From Pseudomonadota bacterium (GTDB lineage: Bacteria > Pseudomonadota > Gammaproteobacteria > Burkholderiales > Burkholderiaceae_D), in the NCBI GenBank assembly GCA_023409175.1, contig JAEYIG010000122.1, forward strand, positions 1-14,529: a DNA stretch of 14,529 nucleotides. The letters are read 5' to 3'. The notes under the pieces are model-generated. The model saw nothing but the letters and a program-made list of their open reading frames with translations, was not told the DNA's origin and did no database searches. Both the position numbers and the translations under genes were made by a program. Numbering within the stretch: position 1 is the stretch's first letter; each line of letters begins with the position of its first letter. Below are positions 7,679 through 13,204 of this stretch, in pieces.

Positions 7679-8950
7679 ATGAAATCATTTTATCGTTCCT
7701 TGCTGCTATTGGCCTTGTCTGTGTTTATGTCTGCTCAGGCTTTTGGTCAGGATGTATTGAATATCGATATCGCCGGTGTCGGCAATAAACAGATTCCGAT
7801 TGTCATTGCCGGTTTTTCCAATGAAGCGACCGCCCCCCAAAAAGTCACCGACATCATCAAGGCCGATCTGGCCCGGACCGGGATGTTCAAACTGATCGGT
7901 ACCGATGCGATTATCGGCGAGTCGGCAGACATTGATTACAAAAAATGGCGTGCTCAGGGAGCCGATGCGCTGGTTGTCGGAACCGTCGTCAAATCGCCTG
8001 ATGGCAAGATAGACGTTCGTTACCGCCTTTTCGATCTCGGAAAATCAAGCCAGCTTTCCGCGCTGTCGATGGTCGCCCCCGCTTCCATGACCCGCGTGAC
8101 TGCCCACAAGATCGCGGATGACATTTATGAAAAACTGACGGGACAAAAAGGTATTTTTGCGACACGGATCGCTTATGTGACCAAGACCGGAAACGAATAC
8201 CGGCTTGAAATCGCCGATGCCGATGGCGGCAATAAACTGGTCGCCTTACGGTCTAAAGAACCGATCATTTCCCCATCCTGGTCTCCTGACGGCACCAAGG
8301 TCGCCTATGTGTCGTTTGAAGCGAAAAAACCGGTCGTGTACGTACAGAATCTTATCACGCGCCAGCGGACGATGGTCGCCAATTACAAGGGCAACAATTC
8401 CGCACCATCCTGGTCGCCGGATGGGAGCCGTCTGGCTGTCGCTTTGTCCAGAGACGGATATACCCAGGTATATACAGTCAGCGCCAATGGCGGGGCCCTA
8501 AAACAGATCACACAGACCAGAAGCATCAATACCGAGCCGCAATATTCTCCTGATGGACAGTGGATTTATTTCACCAGTGACCGAAGCGGTGGCCCGCAGA
8601 TTTACAAGGTCGGCGTCAACGGAGGCAATCCGCAGCGCGTGACTTTCCATGGAAATTACAATATCAGCCCTCGCGTTTCACCGGATGGGAAGTCTTTGGC
8701 GTATATTTCCAGACGGGGCGGTTACCAGCTTTATCTGATGGACCTGACGAACGGTCAGGAACAGAGATTGTCCGATACTTCAAGAGACGAGTCGCCAAGT
8801 TTCTCGCCAAACGGACAGTTCATCATGTACGCGACCAATGGTGGACATGGCTCTCTTTCAGTGGTTTCCGTTGATGGACGCGTCAAACAGCGTTTGTCGA
8901 TGAAAGCCGCAGATGTTCGTGAACCCTCCTGGGGTCCATTCATGAAGTAA
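7679..8950 (+). CDS. tolB: Tol-Pal system beta-propeller protein TolB
   Basis: TolB is a soluble periplasmic protein that binds Pal and the TolA C-terminal domain. From the ATG at 7679 it has 423 residues; an in-frame GTG at 7673 is possible, but the ATG gives a clean signal peptide, MKSFYRSLLLLALSVFMSAQ, cleaved around residues 21-23. An N-terminal alpha/beta domain is followed by a six-bladed propeller with WD40-like repeats: SPSWSPDGTKVAYVS, APSWSPDGSRLAV, EPQYSPDGQWIYFTSD, SPRVSPDGKSLAYIS, SPSFSPNGQFIMYAT and the closing EPSWGPF. Length and repeat count are normal. It starts 7 bases after the tolA stop and is followed by pal after 20 bases. Confidence 0.97.
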   Translation: MKSFYRSLLLLALSVFMSAQAFGQDVLNIDIAGVGNKQIPIVIAGFSNEATAPQKVTDIIKADLARTGMFKLIGTDAIIGESADIDYKKWRAQGADALVVGTVVKSPDGKIDVRYRLFDLGKSSQLSALSMVAPASMTRVTAHKIADDIYEKLTGQKGIFATRIAYVTKTGNEYRLEIADADGGNKLVALRSKEPIISPSWSPDGTKVAYVSFEAKKPVVYVQNLITRQRTMVANYKGNNSAPSWSPDGSRLAVALSRDGYTQVYTVSANGGALKQITQTRSINTEPQYSPDGQWIYFTSDRSGGPQIYKVGVNGGNPQRVTFHGNYNISPRVSPDGKSLAYISRRGGYQLYLMDLTNGQEQRLSDTSRDESPSFSPNGQFIMYATNGGHGSLSVVSVDGRVKQRLSMKAADVREPSWGPFMK

Positions 8951-8970
8951 TTATTTATAAGGGAATTATC

Positions 8971-9498
8971 ATGCTCGATCTGAAGAAGTTGGTGGTTATC
9001 GTGTCGGGAGCCTTGATCCTGACCGCTTGTGGATCATCCGTAAAACTGGATGAAAATGCACCTGTTGAGGACAAGTCCGGCTCGACGTCGTCATCGTCGA
9101 TGGATTCGCGTCAGGTGGGCACTGTCACGGCTGGATCGCTCGATCCGTTAAACGATCCGAAAGGCGAATTGGCACAGCGAAGTGTTTATTTCGATTTCGA
9201 CAGTTTTGTCGTCAGCAGCCAGTATGAACCTGTCGTACAGGCCCATGCCAAATACCTGAATAGCCACAAGGACAAAAAAGTCGTCATCCAGGGCAATACC
9301 GATGACCGTGGTGGCCGGGAATACAATCTGGCTCTGGGACAGAAACGTGCCGAGGCCGTCCGCAAATCCATGAATCTGATGGGCGTTTCCGACAATCAGA
9401 TCGAAGCGGTTTCCTTCGGTAAGGAAAAGCCGAAAGCAACCGGTAACAACGAAGCGGCTTGGGCTGAAAACCGTCGCGCCGATATTGTCTATCAATAA
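8971..9498 (+). CDS. pal: Peptidoglycan-associated lipoprotein Pal
   Basis: Pal anchors the outer membrane to peptidoglycan and is the outer partner of the Tol motor. The 175-residue precursor has a lipoprotein signal ending in the lipobox LTAC, with lipidation expected on Cys20. A Ser-rich tether of about 45 residues follows, then an OmpA-like domain: VYFDFDSFVV, then NTDDRGGREYNLALGQKRAE, whose Asp and Arg residues contact diaminopimelate in the family, and ENRRADIVYQ at the end. Serine, not aspartate, follows the lipidated cysteine, which agrees with outer-membrane sorting. AGGGAA, eight bases before the ATG, is the ribosome binding site. Confidence 0.97.
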   Translation: MLDLKKLVVIVSGALILTACGSSVKLDENAPVEDKSGSTSSSSMDSRQVGTVTAGSLDPLNDPKGELAQRSVYFDFDSFVVSSQYEPVVQAHAKYLNSHKDKKVVIQGNTDDRGGREYNLALGQKRAEAVRKSMNLMGVSDNQIEAVSFGKEKPKATGNNEAAWAENRRADIVYQ

Positions 9499-9500
9499 TC

Positions 9501-10229
9501 ATGAAAAAGTCATCCCGCTTATTCATCGCCCTGCTGGTCGCCGCAACATGGTTGCCGGTTTCGCAGGCACACGCCGGTTTTTTTGAAGATGACGAGGCAC
9601 GCCGGTCCATTCTGGATTTGCGTGCGAAGGTAAAGGAGATCGAAAACTCGAAGCTGGACAAATCGAGTGCAGTGAACCTGACCAATCAGGATGACGTCTT
9701 ACGCGAGGAAATCGCCAAGCTACGGGGACAGATCGAGGTTTTGACTAACCAGGTCAAGACTCTGGAAGAAAAACAAAAGGATTTCTATCTGGATCTCGAT
9801 GCACGTTTGAAGAAACTGGAACCCCAGCAGGCGAATGCGAAAGAAGCGACTGCTGATACGGGTGAAAACGAAGCTTTTGCAGCAGCGGAAGAAAAATTCA
9901 AGGCAGGAAACTACAAGGGGGCTGTTTCAGCTTATAACGGTTTCCTGAAACAATATCCCAAATCGAACCTGATTGCGAATGCCCAATACCAGTTGGGGAA
10001 TGCCTATTATTTACAGGGCGATTATAAGAATGCGTTGAAACAACAAACTGCTGTGGTCAAACGGTATCCGAAAAATCAGGTGGCGCCTGATGCGATGTTG
10101 AACATGGCCAGTTGCCAGATTGGTCTGAACGATATTGCCAGCGCAAAAAATACGCTTTCTTCACTGGTCAGGAAATATCCGAAGTCTGCTGCGGCAAAAA
10201 AAGCAAAGGAAAGATTGGCCCAGCTCTGA
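9501..10229 (+). CDS. cpoB: CpoB (YbgF), Tol-Pal associated coiled-coil/TPR protein
   Basis: CpoB is a periplasmic protein that in E. coli coordinates PBP1B and TolA during septal peptidoglycan synthesis. The 242-residue precursor has a signal peptide ending SQAHA (about residue 25), then GFFEDDEARRSI as in the family. A coiled coil covers roughly 30-105 (heptads such as LRGQIEVLTNQVKTLEEKQK), followed by tetratricopeptide repeats at about 125-242 (AAEEKFKAGNYKGAVSAYNG and YQLGNAYYLQGDYKNALKQ). It starts two bases after the pal stop with no Shine-Dalgarno sequence of its own, so translation is likely coupled to pal. It is the last gene of the cluster; a terminator hairpin follows 28 bases later. 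Confidence 0.95.
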   Translation: MKKSSRLFIALLVAATWLPVSQAHAGFFEDDEARRSILDLRAKVKEIENSKLDKSSAVNLTNQDDVLREEIAKLRGQIEVLTNQVKTLEEKQKDFYLDLDARLKKLEPQQANAKEATADTGENEAFAAAEEKFKAGNYKGAVSAYNGFLKQYPKSNLIANAQYQLGNAYYLQGDYKNALKQQTAVVKRYPKNQVAPDAMLNMASCQIGLNDIASAKNTLSSLVRKYPKSAAAKKAKERLAQL

Positions 10230-10257
10230 GAAAGTGTCATTTCAGGTGTTACGCATT

Positions 10258-10288
10258 AAAAAAGGGGATCATAGATCCCCTTTTTTTT
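10258..10288. terminator. Bidirectional intrinsic terminator between cpoB and the FNR-type gene
   Basis: The stem AAAAAAGGGGATC (10258-10270) pairs perfectly with GATCCCCTTTTTT (10274-10286) around an ATA loop, and the T-run continues to 10288. On the minus strand the same hairpin also ends in a run of T. It lies between two convergent genes, 28 bases after cpoB and 11 bases after the end of the regulator gene, and should serve both. Confidence 0.93.
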
Positions 10289-10299
10289 ACCTGTTGTTA

Positions 10300-11151
10300 T
10301 CAGGCTGAAGCACGTTGTCCGGCATCGGTCGCTTTAGGCAGGGCCGCTGCCGACAAGGACTTTTTTTCTTTGCGCGCCTTTGCAGTCGGAAGTCTGCGAA
10401 GATTGCGCAAGGCCTGAAGATCCTTGATTTCAATCGTTTTCTGGTCGACGCTGATCCAGCCAATTTCATGAAGTGCTGATAAGGTACGGCTGACGGTTTC
10501 GAGTGTCAAACCGATATAACTGCCGATTTCATGTCTTGTCATGCGCAGGTTGAAAATGCGGTGGGAATATCCCATCTGGGCAAAGCGGTCAGAGAGGGAA
10601 ACCAGAAAACGGGCGACTCTTCCTTCAGCAGACAAGGTACCGAGCATGCAGATCATCGCCTGTTCGCGGACGAGTTCACGACTCATGACGCCGTACATGG
10701 CATGTTCCAGTTCAGGATAGGTTTTGCCCAGAGACGTCAATTTCTTGAAAGGTACCAGAATCAGGTCACAGTCGGAGAGGGCAACGGCTTCAGATGAATG
10801 GAATTTGCTGTGAATGCCATCGACACCCAGCAGATCGGATTTCATCGGGAAGGAAAGAACCTGCTCATTTCCAAGTTCATCGATCATGACGGTTTTCAGG
10901 AAACCTGAATTGACGATGTAGAGCATTTCAAAAGGTTGACCGATTGTGTGAATCCGCTGGCCGGTTTTGAACTGAACGTGCTGGAACAATACTTCTTCAT
11001 TGGCCATTGCCGTGTTGGCTGGTACGGGAATGCGCAACAAAGTGCAGATATCTTTCAGGTTCGACCAGAGTTTTCCGTTTTTCTGTCTGCCGGCTTCCAT
11101 AGAGGTTTTGGAAATATCGGCAAAAGAGTCGTTTGGTTTGGCTGAAAACAT
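10300..11151 (-). CDS. CRP/FNR-family transcriptional regulator without the FNR cysteine cluster
   Basis: The 283-residue protein has a cyclic-nucleotide-binding-like domain at about 50-140, a dimer helix at about 145-185 and a winged helix-turn-helix at about 200-250. MTRHEIGSYIGLTLETVSRTL (204-224) is close to the FNR recognition region, and Glu218, Ser221 and Arg222 form the E-x-x-S-R motif that reads TTGAT half sites. FNR senses oxygen by a 4Fe-4S cluster held by three N-terminal cysteines and one central cysteine. Here only Cys36 remains near the N-terminus, with Cys128 at the central position and Cys168 elsewhere, so a normal cluster is unlikely. A Lys/Ala-rich tail of about 30 residues follows the DNA-binding domain. 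GGAGGT lies seven bases before the ATG and fixes the start. The signal it senses is unknown. Confidence 0.88.
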   Translation of the reverse strand: MFSAKPNDSFADISKTSMEAGRQKNGKLWSNLKDICTLLRIPVPANTAMANEEVLFQHVQFKTGQRIHTIGQPFEMLYIVNSGFLKTVMIDELGNEQVLSFPMKSDLLGVDGIHSKFHSSEAVALSDCDLILVPFKKLTSLGKTYPELEHAMYGVMSRELVREQAMICMLGTLSAEGRVARFLVSLSDRFAQMGYSHRIFNLRMTRHEIGSYIGLTLETVSRTLSALHEIGWISVDQKTIEIKDLQALRNLRRLPTAKARKEKKSLSAAALPKATDAGQRASA

Positions 11152-11158
11152 AATCGGT

Positions 11159-11164
11159 ACCTCC
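11159..11164 (-). promoter_or_regulatory. Strong ribosome binding site of the FNR-type gene
   Basis: GGAGGT on the minus strand, seven bases before the ATG at 11151. It supports this start over the internal Met18 at 11100. Confidence 0.85.
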
Positions 11165-11249
11165 AGTTAATATGATTTATAAATTATTTTCTTTCAGGAA
11201 ACTGATTTAGCGAAAAGAATTTGTTTCTTTTGTGAATCAGTTGCGTTGT

Positions 11250-11263
11250 TTGAATTATGTCAA
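11250..11263. promoter_or_regulatory. Imperfect FNR/CRP-type dyad
   Basis: TTGAATTATGTCAA matches the FNR consensus TTGAT-N4-ATCAA at eight of ten fixed positions. It lies about 100 bases upstream of the regulator ATG and downstream of the proposed start of transcription at 11335, where a bound regulator could repress. No -10 element is found at class II spacing on either side. On the minus strand it includes a TTGACA hexamer that could alternatively be a -35 element. Confidence 0.4.
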
Positions 11264-11302
11264 TTTAACCAAACGGTGCATATCAGCTGACGCTTATTAT
11301 AA

Positions 11303-11343
11303 ATGTAGGAATAGTAACGTTTCTTATAGGAATTTTCCTACAT
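11303..11343. repeat. TAGGAA inverted and direct repeat cluster
   Basis: ATGTAGGAA (11303-11311) and TTCCTACAT (11335-11343) form a 9-base inverted repeat. Inside it, TAGGAA-TT-TTCCTA (11327-11340) is a second palindrome. TAGGAAT occurs at 11306 and again at 11327, exactly 21 bases or two helical turns apart. The cluster covers the proposed transcription start (11335) and part of the -10 element of the regulator promoter, which suits a repressor operator. Confidence 0.45.
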
Positions 11344-11383
11344 GATAAGGTAAGTTGTTAATTTTTCTGTTGATTATTATCAA
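11342..11383 (-). promoter_or_regulatory. Class II FNR-type promoter (FNR box plus -10) of the regulator gene
   Basis: On the minus strand, TTGATAATAATCAA (11383-11370) is a perfect TTGAT-N4-ATCAA box. Exactly 22 bases later follows TATCAT (11347-11342), five of six matches to TATAAT. With position +1 at the A at 11335, the box centre falls at -41.5, the defining geometry of class II FNR-activated promoters. The transcript would have a leader of about 184 bases before the regulator ATG. A test for the same geometry on the plus strand found no -10 element. Sequence and spacing are observed; activation by FNR or a paralogue is inferred. Confidence 0.72.
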
Positions 11384-11712
11384 AATGATAAATAAACCAT
11401 TGAAATGAAAGAATTAAAAACATCATTTTTTTCTTGAATTTCCTTACGGAAACAAAAATTCATCCCTTTTATTGATTATTCCTCCCAAAGCCTGTTGAAA
11501 TTTATTTCCGATTTGACTGTCAGATTATTTCTCTGAGATTTCAGTATTTGTTTCCATTGCTGTAATCCGGATACGATTCGGAACTTTTAACAGAAGGTCG
11601 TCTCCAAGTCGTCGTAGTGTTCTTATCGATGAATAAAACTTTTTAATCGATTGATTCATTAAAACGAGGTCAGGAATTCAACGAGTTTCCGGCTTAAATG
11701 TGAATTATCACT

Positions 11713-11719
11713 AGGAGGA
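11713..11719 (+). promoter_or_regulatory. Strong ribosome binding site of the KGG gene
   Basis: AGGAGGA lies five bases before the ATG at 11725, close to the ideal anti-Shine-Dalgarno match, and suggests high expression. Confidence 0.85.
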
Positions 11720-11724
11720 TTAAC

Positions 11725-12054
11725 ATGGCTTCACAATCCAAAAACAGGGCGGGGAGCAAATCCGGTATGAGCTCTGGTTCCAAATCTGCCAGCTCCCGCA
11801 GCACTCCTGCAAAACGCGGTTTTGCTGCAATGAGTCCTGAGAAACAACGTCAGATCGCCAGCATGGGTGGCAAGGCCGCTCATGAAAAAGGTACGGCTCA
11901 TGAATTTACTTCCGAGGAAGCTCGTGCAGCCGGTCGCAAGGGTGGTGCAGCGGTCAGCAAAAACCGTGCGCACATGGCGGCCATTGGTCGTAAGGGCGGA
12001 GCAAGCAGCTCCCGTTCCTCAGCTCCACGTTCTGCATCGAGCGCAAGGAGCTAA
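11725..12054 (+). CDS. KGG-repeat stress-induced protein (YciG/YmdF/con-10-like)
   Basis: This small, very basic protein of 109 residues has three Gly-Gly modules: GFAAMSPEKQRQIASMGGKA (32-51), EFTSEEARAAGRKGGAAV (60-77) and MAAIGRKGGASS (84-95). The first two have the S-P/S-E ... A-x-x-G-G-K/R pattern of the KGG (con-10) family, known from conidiation and general stress proteins in fungi and bacteria. The ends are low-complexity Ser/Lys/Arg/Ala arms without predicted structure. It has no signal peptide or membrane helix. Family members are linked to stationary-phase, osmotic or desiccation stress, and the basic arms allow nucleic-acid binding, but no biochemical role is established. It stands alone after a long AT-rich region with a strong ribosome binding site. 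Confidence 0.9.
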   Translation: MASQSKNRAGSKSGMSSGSKSASSRSTPAKRGFAAMSPEKQRQIASMGGKAAHEKGTAHEFTSEEARAAGRKGGAAVSKNRAHMAAIGRKGGASSSRSSAPRSASSARS

Positions 12055-12093
12055 AGGAAAACCGGCGTCAATCCTGAGAAAAGCAGGGTTATA

Positions 12094-12107
12094 TCAAACC
12101 GGTTTGA
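12094..12107. promoter_or_regulatory. AAACCGGTTT palindrome, copy 1
   Basis: TCAAACCGGTTTGA is a perfect 14-base palindrome, 40 bases after the KGG gene and about 128 bases before the membrane-protein gene. The same 10-base core recurs at 13123 and 13221. Palindromes with a central CG of this kind are common as LacI-family operators; no such regulator is encoded in the window. Confidence 0.55.
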
Positions 12108-12126
12108 GCCGTTATCCGGCATGATT

Positions 12127-12162
12127 ACGGGGAGCATTGTTCTGCAGGGACGAGCTCCCCGT
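12127..12162 (+). terminator. Possible terminator or attenuator hairpin after the KGG gene
   Basis: ACGGGGAGC (12127-12135) pairs with GCTCCCCGT (12154-12162) in a perfect 9-base-pair GC-rich stem with an 18-base loop. Only the mixed tract TATCGTTT follows, so termination would be weak. It lies 72 bases after the KGG stop and before the next gene. Confidence 0.45.
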
Positions 12163-12221
12163 TATCGTTTGCCAGACGGTTGAATGAATATCCGCGACGC
12201 CGGCTGGCGTCACACATGGAT

Positions 12222-12227
12222 AAGGAG
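12222..12227 (+). promoter_or_regulatory. Ribosome binding site deciding the start of the membrane-protein gene
   Basis: AAGGAG lies seven bases before the ATG at 12235. The in-frame upstream ATG at 12184 has no such site and would add 17 residues unlike a membrane-protein N-terminus. Confidence 0.8.
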
Positions 12228-12234
12228 AAAGAAA

Positions 12235-13089
12235 ATGACAGCAGTAAAAATTGAGGAAAGCTCGATTGTCGAACGTTCGCCGATTTCGGCTGAGGAAGCG
12301 AAGCGGATCATGTCTTCAGGTATCCGATGGAGTGCGATTTTCGCTGGTGTTGTCGTTGGTATTTCCGTACAGACCCTGCTGGGGATACTGGGCATTGCCG
12401 GTGGCCTTTCTACCATCAGCAGTGTTGCAACAGGGGAAAGTGCCGGTTTCGGCCCGATGCTCTGGACATTCGTCAGCCTCCTGATTTCGGCATTTGCCGG
12501 CGGTTTCTTTGCCGCCCGATTGTCAGGTTCACGCAGGAAAGGCGATGGAGCCATGTTTGGCGCCGTTACCTGGGCTGTTTCCATGCTGGTTTTCGCCCTC
12601 ATGCTTTCAACGGCAGCCGGTTCGATACTGAATGGAATGATGTCGGCTGCCAATACGACAGTCGTTTATTCCGCTTCGGCCAATTCAGTGAGCCCGGCGG
12701 TTTCTGCACAATTGCGTCAGGAACTGGGTGGCGAGCTGAATAATGCCAATTTCCAGCAACTGCAACAGTATCTGCAGGCCGGTCAAAGGGAAGAAGCAAT
12801 CGTGTATCTGACTTCACTGGGCGTTGAGTCATCACGTGCCGTAACGGTTGTCAATAATGCGATGGATCAGGTCGGAAGCACGGCAGTTGTCACGACCCAG
12901 CAACTGATTTCACCTGACCAGTTGATCAGGGCAGTCAGCGCAGCGGCCTGGATGGTATTTATCGGCGTCACCCTGTCGCTGGTCGTGAGTGTATGCGGCG
13001 GCATTATCGGAGCCAAATACGCTTACCGCTCTATCTGGGGAAAAAACGGTTTTCCACGTATGTCGAAGGAAAATACCATTATTGATTAA
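12235..13089 (+). CDS. Four-helix membrane protein of unknown function
   Basis: I do not recognise a characterised gene. The protein has 284 residues. A charged N-terminus (1-30) is followed by membrane segments at about 32-57 (WSAIFAGVVVGISVQTLLG), 74-95, 106-130 and 233-258. Between helices 3 and 4 is a soluble stretch of about 100 residues (135-232) rich in Gln, Ser and Asn, including a helical QLQQYLQAGQREEAIVYLTS part. R-W-S-A-I-F-A-G at the start of helix 1, and the small-residue-rich helices, recall a family of uncharacterised proteobacterial proteins sometimes annotated PhnA-like; this is from memory and weak. It lies 180 bases after the KGG gene, with AAACCGGTTT palindromes on both sides, so co-regulation with its neighbours is possible. 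Confidence 0.8.
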   Translation: MTAVKIEESSIVERSPISAEEAKRIMSSGIRWSAIFAGVVVGISVQTLLGILGIAGGLSTISSVATGESAGFGPMLWTFVSLLISAFAGGFFAARLSGSRRKGDGAMFGAVTWAVSMLVFALMLSTAAGSILNGMMSAANTTVVYSASANSVSPAVSAQLRQELGGELNNANFQQLQQYLQAGQREEAIVYLTSLGVESSRAVTVVNNAMDQVGSTAVVTTQQLISPDQLIRAVSAAAWMVFIGVTLSLVVSVCGGIIGAKYAYRSIWGKNGFPRMSKENTIID

Positions 13090-13120
13090 AATGTTTTGAT
13101 AAAGACAAAGGACAGTCAGA

Positions 13121-13132
13121 TCAAACCGGTTT
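13121..13132. promoter_or_regulatory. AAACCGGTTT palindrome, copy 2
   Basis: TCAAACCGGTTT carries the same 10-base core as copy 1 (core 13123-13132). The right flank differs (AT instead of GA). It lies 72 bases before the ATG of the kinase-like gene, a usual place for an operator. Confidence 0.55.
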
Positions 13133-13152
13133 ATGTTTATTCCATTGTATAT

Positions 13153-13174
13153 CGGCTGATTGAGTAATCAGTCG
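13153..13174 (+). other. Stem-loop between the membrane-protein and kinase-like genes
   Basis: CGGCTGATT (13153-13161) pairs with AATCAGTCG (13166-13174) around a GAGT loop, a 9-base-pair stem with one G-U pair. No T-run follows. It lies between palindrome copies 2 and 3 and 30 bases before the next ATG. It may be an RNA structure in the leader of the kinase-like gene, or a dyad operator. Confidence 0.4.
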
Positions 13175-13204
13175 GTAGCCCACAACGTGACAGGGGTGAA
13201 TGGC

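Larger units (their letters stand above)
11152..11724. other. 573-base AT-rich divergent intergenic region
   Basis: This region separates the minus-strand regulator from the plus-strand KGG gene and is clearly richer in A and T than the coding parts. I find no convincing gene in it. It contains a strong ribosome binding site for each flanking gene, a perfect FNR box with a matching -10 element, a second imperfect FNR-like dyad and a TAGGAA repeat cluster (listed separately). From about 11400 to 11700 I see no confident promoter for the KGG gene. A small RNA cannot be excluded. Confidence 0.7.

Noticed and set aside
11255..11281. Eight-codon minus-strand mini frame in the leader of the FNR-type gene
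   Set aside because: It has no ribosome binding site and such short frames are expected by chance.
11644..11660. TTGAT half site near 11651 as another FNR box
   Set aside because: TTGATTCATTAAAA matches only the first half of the box; common in AT-rich sequence.
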